Position numbers and translations under genes: made by a program
Assembly (NCBI GenBank): GCA_030699825.1
Contig: JAUYKV010000033.1
Span: forward strand, 62,001-126,000
Length of the DNA stretch: 64,000 nt
Direction of reading: 5' to 3'
Source: Pseudomonas sp.
Lineage (GTDB): Bacteria; Pseudomonadota; Gammaproteobacteria; Pseudomonadales; Pseudomonadaceae
Part shown: piece after piece, positions 52,887-62,766 of the stretch
Position numbering within the stretch: the stretch's first letter is position 1
How the letters are laid out: every line of letters starts with the position of its first letter
Notes under the pieces: model-generated
The model's database searches: none
What the model saw: the letters and a program-made list of their open reading frames with translations, nothing else
What the model was told of the DNA's origin: nothing

Positions 52887-54299
52887 ATGCCTGCCCCGCT
52901 TCCTCGCCTGCTGCTGTGCCTGCTCCTGGGCCTGGCCGGCTGTGACCAGTCGCCACGTTTTACCCAGGCCGAGCCGGGGGAAGCGCTGTCCGCCGGCAGC
53001 GCCACCGTGTTCAAGTTCGACCACAATGCCTTCTCCCTGCCCTCGGCCAATCTGGCGCCCTCGCGCCGCCTGGATTTCAGCGTCGGCAACAGCTTCTTCC
53101 GCAATCCCTGGGTGATCGCCCCGGCCACCACCACCGCGCGCGACGGCCTGGGTCCGCTGTTCAACACCAACGCCTGCCAGAACTGCCATATCAAGGACGG
53201 CCGCGGCCACCCGCCCGGCCCGGATGCGCTCAGCGCCGCCTCGATGCTGGTGCGCCTGTCGATTCCAAAGGGCAGCGAACACGCGGCAATCATCGAGCGC
53301 CTGGGCGTGCTCGCCGAACCGACCTACGGCGGCCAGTTGCAAGACATGGCCAACCCCGGCACAGCCCCCGAAGGCAAGGTGCGGGTCAGCTACAGCCTGC
53401 ACAGCGTGCGCTTCGCCGATGGCAGTGCGCTCGAGTTGCGCCGACCGACACTGGAGATCAGCCAGCTCGGCTATGGCCCGCTGCATGCCGACACCCAATT
53501 CTCCGCCCGCATCGCCCCGCCGATGATCGGCCTGGGCCTGCTCGAAGCCATCCCCGAAACGGCGATCCTGGCCAATGCCGACCCGGACGACAGCGATGGC
53601 GACGGCATCTCCGGGCGCGCCAACCGGGTCTGGGACGATGCCCTGGAGCAAACCGTGCTCGGCCGCTTCGGCTGGAAGGCCGGGCAACCGACGCTCAACC
53701 AGCAGAATGCCCACGCCTTCGCCGGCGACATGGGCCTGACCAGCTCGTTGGTCGCCGCGGACGACTGCACGCCAGGGCAAAGCGACTGCCGTAGCGCCAA
53801 CAACGGTGGCGAACCGGAAGTCAGCGACAGCATTCTCGCCAGCGTGCTGTTCTACAGCCGCAACCTGGGCGTGCCGGCACGCCGCGATGTCTATGCGCCC
53901 GAGGTGCTCGCGGGCAAGGGGCTGTTCCACCAGGCCGATTGCCAGCGCTGCCATACGCCGCAATTCACCACCGCCAGCGATGCCGCGGAACCGGAGCTGG
54001 CCAACCAGCCGATTCGCCCCTATAGCGACCTGTTGCTGCACGACATGGGCGAAGGTTTGGCGGATAACCGCGCCGAGTTTCTCGCCTCCGGCCGCGAGTG
54101 GCGCACCCCGCCGCTATGGGGCATCGGCCTGACCGAGGCGGTCAACGGCCACACCCAGTTTCTCCACGACGGCCGCGCGCGCAACCTGCTGGAAGCTATT
54201 CTCTGGCACGGCGGCGAAGCCGAGACGTCCAAGCAGAAGGTACTGAGGTTCTCAGCCAAGCAGCGCGCCGCGTTGCTGGCCTTTCTGAATTCACTGTAA
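52887..54299 (+). CDS. Di-heme oxidoreductase-like lipoprotein (DUF1111/DHOR)
   Basis: A 470-residue protein with lipobox LAGC in the signal (MPAPLPRLLLCLLLGLAGC). Two heme-binding CxxCH motifs: CQNCH (97-101) and CQRCH (352-356). An SDGDGISGRAN segment matches the MauG-like/DUF1111 family, which may carry out peroxidase or electron-transfer reactions. Sits between two imelysin genes, an arrangement found in several Proteobacteria. Role in iron or heme redox is inferred. Confidence 0.88.
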   Translation: MPAPLPRLLLCLLLGLAGCDQSPRFTQAEPGEALSAGSATVFKFDHNAFSLPSANLAPSRRLDFSVGNSFFRNPWVIAPATTTARDGLGPLFNTNACQNCHIKDGRGHPPGPDALSAASMLVRLSIPKGSEHAAIIERLGVLAEPTYGGQLQDMANPGTAPEGKVRVSYSLHSVRFADGSALELRRPTLEISQLGYGPLHADTQFSARIAPPMIGLGLLEAIPETAILANADPDDSDGDGISGRANRVWDDALEQTVLGRFGWKAGQPTLNQQNAHAFAGDMGLTSSLVAADDCTPGQSDCRSANNGGEPEVSDSILASVLFYSRNLGVPARRDVYAPEVLAGKGLFHQADCQRCHTPQFTTASDAAEPELANQPIRPYSDLLLHDMGEGLADNRAEFLASGREWRTPPLWGIGLTEAVNGHTQFLHDGRARNLLEAILWHGGEAETSKQKVLRFSAKQRAALLAFLNSL

Positions 54300-54309
54300 G
54301 GAGCTACGC

Positions 54310-55371
54310 ATGATCCGTTCGCCCCTCACCCTCGCCCTGCTGAGCCTGGCACTGAGCGCCTGCTCCCCCGCCGACCCGCAGCAGGCTGTCAGCAGCGCCC
54401 TGGCCAACGGCGTGCTGCTGCCGGCCTATAGCAGCTGGGCCGAGGCCAATAGCCAGTTGGCCAACAGCGGCCAGGCGTTCTGCGCCGACGAGCAGACACT
54501 GGGCGACGCACGCCAGGCCTTTCTCACCGCGCAAAGCGCCTGGGCCAGCCTGCAACCGCTGCTGATCGGCCCGCTGGCCGAAGGCAATCGCGCCTGGCAG
54601 GTACAGTTCTGGCCGGACAAGAAGAACCTGGTGGCGCGTCAGGTCGCCGCCCTGCTCAAGAATAAACCCGCGCTGACAGCCGCCGATCTGGATAAATCCA
54701 GCGTGGTGGTGCAAGGCCTGACCGCTTACGAATACCTGGTATACGACCCGGCCATCGACCTCGACAATGCCGAGCAGAAGGCCCGGTATTGCCCGCTGAT
54801 GGTCGCCATCGGTCAGCACCAGCAAGCCCTGGCAGCCGATGTCCTCGAGCGCTGGCAAGCCAAGGACGGCATGGCCGCACAACTGCAAGGCTTCCCCAAC
54901 GAGCGCTACGCCGAAGCTGGCGAAGCCGTGGCCGAACTGCTGCGCACCCAGGTCAGTGCCATCGACGGCCTGAAGAAAAAGCTCGGCACCCCGCTCGGTC
55001 GCCAGAGCAAAGGCCAGCCGCAGCCCTATCAGGCCGAGGCCTGGCGCAGCAAGGCCAGCCTGGCCAACCTGGCGGCCGGCCTGGCCAGCGCCGAACGCAT
55101 CTGGCGCGGTGCCGAGCAGAACGGCGTGCAAGCCCTGCTGAGCAGCGATCAGTCGGCCCTGCAACAACGCATCGACGCCGCCTACAGCGACACCCGCCAG
55201 CGCCTCGCCGCCCTGCAACGCCCGCTCGGCGAACTGCTCGGCGACCAAGCCGGGCGCAGCGAGCTGAACGCGCTGTACGACAGCCTCAATGCCTTGCACC
55301 GCCTGCACGAAACCGAGCTGGCGAACACCCTCGGCATCCAGATGGGCTTCAACGCCCACGATGGCGACTAG
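54310..55371 (+). CDS. Imelysin-family lipoprotein (second copy)
   Basis: A 353-residue imelysin-like protein with lipobox LSAC. Helical domains and RAWQVQFWPDKKNLVARQV are typical of the family's second type. The metal-motif position reads GLTAYEYLVY, lacking the His of GxHxxE that IcmP retains. Overlaps none, 10 bp after the di-heme gene. Periplasmic. Confidence 0.85.
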   Translation: MIRSPLTLALLSLALSACSPADPQQAVSSALANGVLLPAYSSWAEANSQLANSGQAFCADEQTLGDARQAFLTAQSAWASLQPLLIGPLAEGNRAWQVQFWPDKKNLVARQVAALLKNKPALTAADLDKSSVVVQGLTAYEYLVYDPAIDLDNAEQKARYCPLMVAIGQHQQALAADVLERWQAKDGMAAQLQGFPNERYAEAGEAVAELLRTQVSAIDGLKKKLGTPLGRQSKGQPQPYQAEAWRSKASLANLAAGLASAERIWRGAEQNGVQALLSSDQSALQQRIDAAYSDTRQRLAALQRPLGELLGDQAGRSELNALYDSLNALHRLHETELANTLGIQMGFNAHDGD

Positions 55372-55374
55372 GAC

Positions 55375-56478
55375 ATGACCTTGATCAAACGCAGAGCTTT
55401 TCTCGGCCTGACCGGCGCCACCCTGGCCGCCGGCGCCTTCGCCGGCTGGACCCTGAGCGACAACGGCGCGCAACCACTGCTACTGTCCGCGCGCAACGAT
55501 GCGGCCGGCAAACACTATGCGGTGGGCTATCGCCTGGATGGCAGCCAGGTGTTCGCCACCCCGGTCGGCGAGCGCTGTCATGACGTGGTGGCGCACCCCA
55601 GCCTGCCGCTGGCGCTGTTCGTCGGTCGCCGACCGAGTACCCAGAGTTATCTGCTCGATACTCGCGACGGTCATCTGTTGCAAACCCTGCACACCCCCGC
55701 ACAACGGCACTTCTACGGCCACGCGGTATTCCACAAAGACGGCGAATGGCTGTACACCACCGAGAACGACACCAGCGATCCCGGTCGCGGCGTGCTCGGC
55801 GTCTATCGCCTGCAAGGCCGGCAGCTGCAACGCACTGGCGAACTGTCGAGCCACGGCATCGGCCCGCACCAAGTGCTCTGGCTGCCCGATGGCGAAACCC
55901 TGGTGGTGGCCAACGGCGGCATCCGCACCGAAGCCGAGAGCCGGGTGGAGATGAACCTCGACAGCATGGACTCCAGCCTGGTGCTGCTCAAACGCGACGG
56001 CGGCCTGCTGAGCAAGGAACAGCTGCCCGAGCGGATGAACAGCGTGCGCCATCTGGCAGTGGCCAGCGACGGCACTGTCGTCAGCGGCCAGCAATACATG
56101 GGCGACCCCGCCGATCCGGTACCGTTGCTGGCGATCAAGCGGCCGGGCCAGGCGTTCCAGCACTTTGCCCTGGGCGAAGCGCAACGCCAGGCGATGAACC
56201 AGTACAGCGCCAGCGTGGCGATTCACAGCGAGCTGCGCCTGCTGGCGCTGACCGCGCCGCGCGGCAACCGGGTGTTCATCTGGGATCTGGACAGCGCCGC
56301 CCTGCGCCTGGATGCGCCGCTGGCCGATTGCGCCGGGGTTGGCGCGGTGGCCGAGGGCTTCGTGGTCAGCACGGGCGTGGGTCGCTGCCGGCTGTACGAT
56401 TGCCGCCACAGCACCATCACCGTCCAGCCGCTGCAATTGCCTGCCGGGCTATGGGACAACCACCTGCAACTGGCCTAG
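55375..56478 (+). CDS. DUF1513 protein with Tat-type signal
   Basis: A 367-residue protein beginning MTLIKRRAFLGLTGATLAAG, with a twin-arginine signal (RRAFLGL at 6-12). The remainder is a beta-propeller-like DUF1513 domain (GRGVLGVYRLQGRQLQR, GIGPHQVLWLPDGETLVVANGGI). 3 bp after the imelysin gene. Family members commonly close this operon; function unknown, probably iron linked. Confidence 0.88.
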   Translation: MTLIKRRAFLGLTGATLAAGAFAGWTLSDNGAQPLLLSARNDAAGKHYAVGYRLDGSQVFATPVGERCHDVVAHPSLPLALFVGRRPSTQSYLLDTRDGHLLQTLHTPAQRHFYGHAVFHKDGEWLYTTENDTSDPGRGVLGVYRLQGRQLQRTGELSSHGIGPHQVLWLPDGETLVVANGGIRTEAESRVEMNLDSMDSSLVLLKRDGGLLSKEQLPERMNSVRHLAVASDGTVVSGQQYMGDPADPVPLLAIKRPGQAFQHFALGEAQRQAMNQYSASVAIHSELRLLALTAPRGNRVFIWDLDSAALRLDAPLADCAGVGAVAEGFVVSTGVGRCRLYDCRHSTITVQPLQLPAGLWDNHLQLA

Positions 56479-56543
56479 CCGGATGCACAGCCTGATGCGG
56501 TGCTGGCAGCTGTAACCGGGCCTTGAACAGAAGCACTTAAAGA

Positions 56544-56576
56544 AATGCCGTGCCCTCGACTCGAGTGCACGGCATT
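56544..56576. other. Hairpin between convergent genes
   Basis: AATGCCGTGC / GCACGGCATT, a perfect 10-bp stem with a 13-nt loop between the DUF1513 gene and the small minus-strand gene. No T tract, but the location suits a bidirectional terminator. Confidence 0.5.
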
Positions 56577-56612
56577 GGCACGACAGGAGAATTTGTCAGG
56601 TAGACCGCTCGC

Positions 56613-56843
56613 TCATTTCTGCCCGGCCAGGCTCTGCGACAGGCTGAACATGAACAGCAACAAATCCCTGTCTGGAGCGAGCTGTTGCATCGCCATGCCG
56701 ACGTTACGTGGCAGAGGGCAGTACTCCGGACCACTGGCACTACCCAGCATGAGCGGGCCCGGTTCATGCCAGGCGACAGCAGCCAATGAGGCCAAGCCCA
56801 ACGCTGCAACCAGGAAAAAACCTCTAGCAATTTCTAACTTCAT
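56613..56843 (-). CDS. Small exported protein of unknown function
   Basis: A 76-residue protein starting MKLEIARGFFLVAALGLASLAAVAW, which looks like a signal peptide or TM anchor. The rest is short and has one Cys (YCPLPRNVG). AGGGG precedes the ATG, which overlaps the inaA stop (ATGA), so translation is coupled to the kinase gene. I do not recognise it. Confidence 0.6.
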   Translation of the reverse strand: MKLEIARGFFLVAALGLASLAAVAWHEPGPLMLGSASGPEYCPLPRNVGMAMQQLAPDRDLLLFMFSLSQSLAGQK

Positions 56844-57529
56844 AACCGCAACCCCTTGATGGCGCTGCCAAACGCTTGCCGGTAAAGGTAGACCACTCGT
56901 TCCCAATCACCAGCACCCCACGACGAATGGCGCTTTAATTGCTGCATGTCGTGGCGCGCGGCCTGCCGCACACTGAAACGCCGTCGGCTTTTTTCCAGGT
57001 CCAACAGGGCCGTTTCGACCTCAATACGTTCGCCTACTTGCTCGACTCGCACGAACAGATGCTTCTGATACAGGCAGCCATGCTGCCAACCTGCCCGGTG
57101 AAAGCGCGCCAGCATGCCAGCCACTTGCGCCAGCAGTTGCTCGTTGACCGCTACGCCGAAACGCTCACGGCCACCCTCTGCATACCAATGATCGAGTTCC
57201 TGAAAGCCCTTGAGTTCCTCGGTCACCAGCAAGCCGCGCCAGAGTCCGGCAGCATCGCGCTGCACGTCACAATAGAGCAGGCTCGGCGCCTTTACCCCGA
57301 GTTGCGGCAGGGCCAGCAAGGCATCGCGCTCACGCAGCACCGTGGGCCGACCGAAGGGGTAACGCAGGCTGCGATAGGAGTGCCCGATCTGGCGCTTGGC
57401 ATAAAGTACCCGGCCATCGTCCTGGTACAGACGCTGTACGCCGCTCTCGCCACCGCGCCGATGATTCGGTTCTTCGACCCATTCACCCTGCAGTTGCCAC
57501 CACTGTTCGAACGCCAACGCTGCTGTCAT
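56840..57529 (-). CDS. inaA: InaA-type lipopolysaccharide kinase-like protein
   Basis: A 229-residue Kdo/WaaP-type kinase-like protein from the ATG at 57529 (MTAALAFEQWWQLQGEWVEE). Typical elements: ESGVQRLY, YAKRQIGHSYRSLRYPFGRPT, FHRAGWQHGCLYQKHLFV (catalytic loop) and LLDLEKSRRRF. The catalytic-loop Asp is replaced (HGCLY), so activity may be altered. An in-frame ATG at 57631 would add 34 residues of unclear origin. Confidence 0.8.
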   Translation of the reverse strand: MTAALAFEQWWQLQGEWVEEPNHRRGGESGVQRLYQDDGRVLYAKRQIGHSYRSLRYPFGRPTVLRERDALLALPQLGVKAPSLLYCDVQRDAAGLWRGLLVTEELKGFQELDHWYAEGGRERFGVAVNEQLLAQVAGMLARFHRAGWQHGCLYQKHLFVRVEQVGERIEVETALLDLEKSRRRFSVRQAARHDMQQLKRHSSWGAGDWERVVYLYRQAFGSAIKGLRL

Positions 57530-57902
57530 TTCATCCGCCTGTAAGCCAAACCTCAAGCTGACCGCACGTGGCCAGCGGTCCTGGCCAGTCACCGTCAGTA
57601 ACAAATAATCGGGCAGGTAACCCTCGTCCATCTCTGCGCGTCATCGTCCCAAGCCGGTACGCCCCTGCCTGCATGGCCACGACGACCAATGGTGTACCGG
57701 TTGCAGCCAGAGGAAAACTTAAAGCAATTTGCGCACCACAAAGTGCAATTCCCACCTCACAAAACAATATGATGACTCAGACCAACGGCCGCACCGTCGA
57801 TATTGCCCCTGCCCTGCCGCGGACCGCTCACCTGCCGCATGCAACCAAGCAACATGCCGTCGACTCGACGTGACAGGTTGGCCAGGCTTATCTGCGCTCA
57901 AT
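57530..57902. other. Region between inaA and the groL terminator
   Basis: About 370 bp. A minus-strand frame reads from about 57767 to 57531 (about 78 codons) directly ahead of inaA, with a hydrophobic beginning (TTG or GTG start), and another reading could extend inaA upstream; neither is convincing. No other features seen. Confidence 0.35.
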
Positions 57903-57933
57903 AAAAAACCCGCGCCTGGGCGCGGGTTTTTTT
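57903..57933. terminator. Terminator of groES-groL
   Basis: AAACCCGCGC / GCGCGGGTTT stem with a CTGG loop, A and T tracts on both sides. It lies 27 bp beyond the groL stop on the minus strand. Confidence 0.9.
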
Positions 57934-57959
57934 CAAGGACTGCCGGGGAGCAGGCTGGC

Positions 57960-59621
<1,662 letters not shown>

Positions 59622-59669
59622 TCAAATTCGTTTTGGTGGAACGCAATACAGGTGTGGCGCAGGCGGAAA

Positions 59670-59963
59670 TCAGGCTTCGAGTACGGCCAGGATTTCGCTC
59701 TCGCTCATGACCAGCAGCTCTTCGCCGTCGATCTTGATGGCATTGCTGCCGGAGTAAGGACCAAACACCACTTTGTCACCGACCTTGACGGCCAGCGGGC
59801 GTACTTCGCCGTTGTCCAGCACGCGACCGGTGCCTACAGCGACGATTTCGCCCTGGTTCGGCTTCTCGGCAGCGGAGCCCGGCAGCACGATGCCACCTGC
59901 GGTTTTGGTTTCTTCTTCGCTGCGACGGATCACGACGCGGTCATGCAGAGGACGAAGCTTCAT
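59670..59963 (-). CDS. groS: Co-chaperonin GroES (10 kDa)
   Basis: A 97-residue lid subunit, [14 protein letters not shown], mobile loop [20 protein letters not shown] and C-terminal [41 protein letters not shown] precedes the ATG at 59963; the longer frame upstream is rejected. Upstream lies a candidate sigma32 promoter. Confidence 0.98.
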   Translation of the reverse strand: MKLRPLHDRVVIRRSEEETKTAGGIVLPGSAAEKPNQGEIVAVGTGRVLDNGEVRPLAVKVGDKVVFGPYSGSNAIKIDGEELLVMSESEILAVLEA

Positions 59964-60111
59964 TGTCGATCTCTCCCAAATAGGTTGGTTACATCGGCCG
60001 GTGTTCACACCAGCGGGTTAGCAAAGTCCGGCGGGGCCGGTTGCGCTGCACCGAAGTACAACGCGGAAGTCTGTTCTGTCGAAACCGGCAGAAAACCTTG
60101 CGGTGACCGCT

Positions 60112-60139
60112 ACATAAGGGCGCACAAGGGAATTTCAAG
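60112..60139 (-). promoter_or_regulatory. Candidate sigma32 (RpoH) heat-shock promoter of groES-groL
   Basis: On the minus strand CTTGAAA (-35, plus coordinates 60133-60139) is separated by 12 bp from CCCTTATGT (-10, 60112-60120), close to the RpoH consensus CTTGAAA-N(11-16)-CCCATnT. It would give a leader of about 145 nt. Confidence 0.75.
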
Positions 60140-60244
60140 GGTCAACAATGTTTTTTTTGCTGTCGCTGAGCGCAACAGCAGCGAAGCGACGCCCGCCAGG
60201 CGAGCCTGAGACAGGGAGGGGACACGCGCCTGCTGGACTGCTGG

Positions 60245-60297
60245 CAGCTTGTGAAAAACGCTCGCTATTGCGCTCGATATTTTCACAACCTCCGAGG
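60245..60297. repeat. Inverted repeat GCTTGTGAAAAACGC family
   Basis: GCTTGTGAAAAACGCTCGC faces GCGCTCGATATTTTCACAAC with an 11-nt interior. Its right arm matches that of the 39360-39547 element. It lies just after the fxsA stop and could act as a terminator. Confidence 0.6.
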
Positions 60298-60311
60298 CCT
60301 GGACAAACGCG

Positions 60312-60776
60312 TCAGTCGTGCCGCTTGAACTCACCTTCCAGCACATTCGGCTTGACCGCACCCGGCCGGGCCTGTCCGGAGCGCGCCGCCAGATCATCGG
60401 CAAACGCCCGCTGGCGCATGGCTTGCTCGGCCGCACGCAGGCGGATTTTATTGACCAGACGCCGCCGAACGAAGGGGATCAGGCACAGCACGCCGAAGAT
60501 GTCGCTGATGAAACCCGGCAGCAGCAGCAGGCCGCCACCCACCGCAATCAGCAGGCCTTCGAGCATTTCCTGCTCGGGCAGTTCGCCACGCGCCAGTTTC
60601 TCGCGGGCGCGCCAGGCAGTAGCGACACCGGCGATACGCAGCAGGATGCTGCCGAGGATCGCCGTGCCGATGACCAGCAACAACGTCGGCAGCACACCAA
60701 TGGCGCTGCCAACCTGGATCAGCAGCGCCAGTTCGACGATCGGGAACAACAAGAACAAAAACAGAAAAACACGCAT
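60312..60776 (-). CDS. fxsA: FxsA family membrane protein
   Basis: A 154-residue FxsA protein. Two N-terminal hydrophobic segments (VFLFLFLLFPIVELALLI, TLLLVIGTAILGSILL), family motif GELPEQEMLEGLLIAVGGGLLLLPGFISDIFG, and a basic C-terminal tail. E. coli FxsA affects phage exclusion when overproduced; the native role is unclear. The ATG at 60776 is preceded by AAGGAATTC; a TTG one codon earlier is possible. Confidence 0.9.
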   Translation of the reverse strand: MRVFLFLFLLFPIVELALLIQVGSAIGVLPTLLLVIGTAILGSILLRIAGVATAWRAREKLARGELPEQEMLEGLLIAVGGGLLLLPGFISDIFGVLCLIPFVRRRLVNKIRLRAAEQAMRQRAFADDLAARSGQARPGAVKPNVLEGEFKRHD

Positions 60777-60839
60777 CAAGAATTCCTTAGCGGAAGAACG
60801 GCTTCCAATAAGAGTGAAATATGGGAGATTGCGCTTAAT

Positions 60840-61616
60840 TCAAGCTGAAACGGCGCCGTCGGTCGGCCAGGCTTGCGCACGAGCCAGCAATACAAAGGCC
60901 TGGCGCACCTCGGCGGGAGTGTTACAGGGTGTGGCAAAGGCCAGCCAGTACACACTTTGCTCGATGCGCAGGTGAAAACCCTCGCTGTCGATACCCACCA
61001 GTGCGGCCGGCACCCGGCTCGGCAAACCGGCCAGCGCGACATAATGGACGATGGCGCTGCTGTGGTCAGCATTCATGTGTTCCAGCATGCCCTGCTCGCT
61101 GCCACCGGCGGTGGCTGCCACAGTGTCGACTGCCGCAGCGGTGGCTGCCACAGCGAACGGGTTGGCCAGCGCCACCTGGTCCAGCCAGTGGATCGCACCG
61201 AAACCGCCGATATAACGCCAGCGCACCGGTTCCAGCACCCAGAAATCGAAATCATGGGCGCGGTGATAATCCTGCGACTCGGGGAAATAGCGGTAATAAC
61301 GCGCAGCCGCCGCATCGATTGCGTCCGGGTCACACAATTGTCGTGCTTGCGCGAGTAGCGTGAGACGACCGAGCGCCTGCACATCCTCGGCGCCACGCTC
61401 GCCGACAAACAGCGAACACTTGGCGTCCTGCTTGAGGTTGTGGGTGTGCTGGGCGATGCGGCTAATCAGGATCAGCGGCCAGCCCCGAGCGTCCAGGCAG
61501 TAGGGCACCACCGATCCGAAAGGAAAGCCCGGCATGGCCTTCGAATGAGTCGAGAGTACCCCGCGGTATTCCTTGAGCAGCAGTTCTCGGGCATGCTTAG
61601 CGGCTTTCACGCTCAC
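60840..61616 (-). CDS. HugZ-like heme/FMN-binding split-barrel protein
   Basis: A 258-residue protein of the pyridoxamine-5'-phosphate-oxidase-like split-barrel family with a DUF2470 C-terminus (GMLEHMNADHSSAIVHY), as in HugZ heme oxygenases. Split-barrel core: REYRGVLSTHSKAMPGFPFGSVVPYCLD region. The GTG at 61616 is used, with AGGAG 7 nt upstream. Residues between the two domains carry an internal VAATA repeat arising from a 30-bp tandem duplication (see findings). Heme binding is inferred. Confidence 0.83.
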   Translation of the reverse strand: MSVKAAKHARELLLKEYRGVLSTHSKAMPGFPFGSVVPYCLDARGWPLILISRIAQHTHNLKQDAKCSLFVGERGAEDVQALGRLTLLAQARQLCDPDAIDAAAARYYRYFPESQDYHRAHDFDFWVLEPVRWRYIGGFGAIHWLDQVALANPFAVAATAAAVDTVAATAGGSEQGMLEHMNADHSSAIVHYVALAGLPSRVPAALVGIDSEGFHLRIEQSVYWLAFATPCNTPAEVRQAFVLLARAQAWPTDGAVSA

Positions 61617-61720
61617 CTTATGACTCCTTGCAAAGAATCCGTCACTAACGGACAGGCGCCCTAGAATAGCTGTTACAGCGCGCCAGCGGGGCTAAACGAC
61701 ATACCTTGAGGGGATACGCG

Positions 61721-62479
61721 ATGCAACTCCAAGACAAAGTTATCATCATCACCGGTGGCTGCCAGGGTCTGGGCCGCGCCATGGGCGAATACCTGGCGGG
61801 CAAAGGGGCCAAACTGGCGCTGGTCGATCTCAACCAGGAAAAACTCGACGAAGCCGTGGCCGCCTGCAAGGCCCATGGCGTGGAAGCACGCGCCTACCTG
61901 TGCAACGTGGCCGTAGAGGAGCAGGTGACCCACATGGTCGCCCAGGTCGCCGAAGATTTCGGCGCGATCAATGGCCTGGTCAACAACGCCGGTATCCTGC
62001 GTGACGGCCTGACCATCAAGGTCAAGGACGGCGAAATGACCAAGATGAGCCTGGCCCAATGGCAGTCGGTGATCGACGTCAACCTGACCGGTGTGTTCCT
62101 CTGCACCCGCGAAGTGGCGGCGAAGATGATCGAACTGCAGAACCAGGGCGCGATCGTCAATATCTCCTCCATCTCCCGCGCCGGCAACATGGGCCAGGCC
62201 AACTATTCCGCGGCCAAGGCCGGCGTGGCCGCCGATACCGTGGTCTGGGCCAAGGAGCTGGCGCGTTACGGCATCCGCGTGGCAGGCGTTGCTCCCGGCT
62301 TCATCGAGACAGAGATGGTTGCCAGCATGAAACCCGAAGCGCTGGAGAAAATGACCGCCGGCATCCCGCTGCGGCGCATGGGCAAGCCGGCCGAGATCGC
62401 CCATTCGGTGGCCTACATCCTCGAGAACGACTACTACACCGGTCGCATCCTCGAGCTGGACGGCGGCCTGCGCATGTAA
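61721..62479 (+). CDS. Short-chain dehydrogenase/reductase (FabG-like)
   Basis: A 252-residue classical SDR. Cofactor motif TGGCQGLG (11-18), NNAG (88-91), catalytic S150, Y162 and K166 (YSAAK), and PGFIETEM. TTGAGGGGATACGCG precedes the ATG. The insert GILRDGLTIKVKDGEMTKMS after NNAG is found in a subset of bacterial 3-oxoacyl reductases. Substrate unknown; FabG-like reduction is plausible. It diverges from the HugZ-like gene. Confidence 0.9.
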   Translation: MQLQDKVIIITGGCQGLGRAMGEYLAGKGAKLALVDLNQEKLDEAVAACKAHGVEARAYLCNVAVEEQVTHMVAQVAEDFGAINGLVNNAGILRDGLTIKVKDGEMTKMSLAQWQSVIDVNLTGVFLCTREVAAKMIELQNQGAIVNISSISRAGNMGQANYSAAKAGVAADTVVWAKELARYGIRVAGVAPGFIETEMVASMKPEALEKMTAGIPLRRMGKPAEIAHSVAYILENDYYTGRILELDGGLRM

Positions 62480-62583
62480 TCTCCACGCCCGACAAGCCGT
62501 GCCGGGTGGGCCGCACGGCGATCCGTTGCAGCTGCCGAGGTAACCCGCAGAACGCGGGGCAGTCCCGGCAGGCCCGGACCCAG

Positions 62584-62622
62584 AAAATGCCGCTTTCCTG
62601 TCGAAGGGAAAGCGGCATTTTT
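62584..62622 (+). terminator. Terminator of the SDR gene
   Basis: AAAATGCCGCTTTCC / GGAAAGCGGCATTTTT, a 15-bp perfect stem with an 8-nt loop and T run. Confidence 0.92.
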
Positions 62623-62650
62623 CATAAACGAGCCGTGCGCGGCGGTTTAG

Positions 62651-62766
62651 CAGGCTGTTGAAACACTACCTGCATTGCCGATGCGTCGTTAAAAACACGG
62701 CTCGTGTGCGAGCCCCCGACTAGGCCGCTAGCCTAGGCTGCCTCGCCTACGCGCTTCAACGGCCTG
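62651..62766. mobile_element. MITE-like non-autonomous element, 116-bp internally deleted copy
   Basis: Opposite orientation to the copy at 27986-28198. Its left 62 bp match the reverse complement of that copy's right part with few changes, and its right 36 bp match the other end; about 100 bp of interior are absent. Ends CAGGCTGTTGAAA and TTCAACGGCCTG. No target duplication is clear. It provides the last 12 codons and stop of mscS. Confidence 0.7.

Noticed and set aside
57531..57767. Hydrophobic 78-codon frame upstream of inaA
   Set aside because: Only TTG or GTG starts and no recognisable homology; kept as a note in the intergenic entry rather than as a gene.
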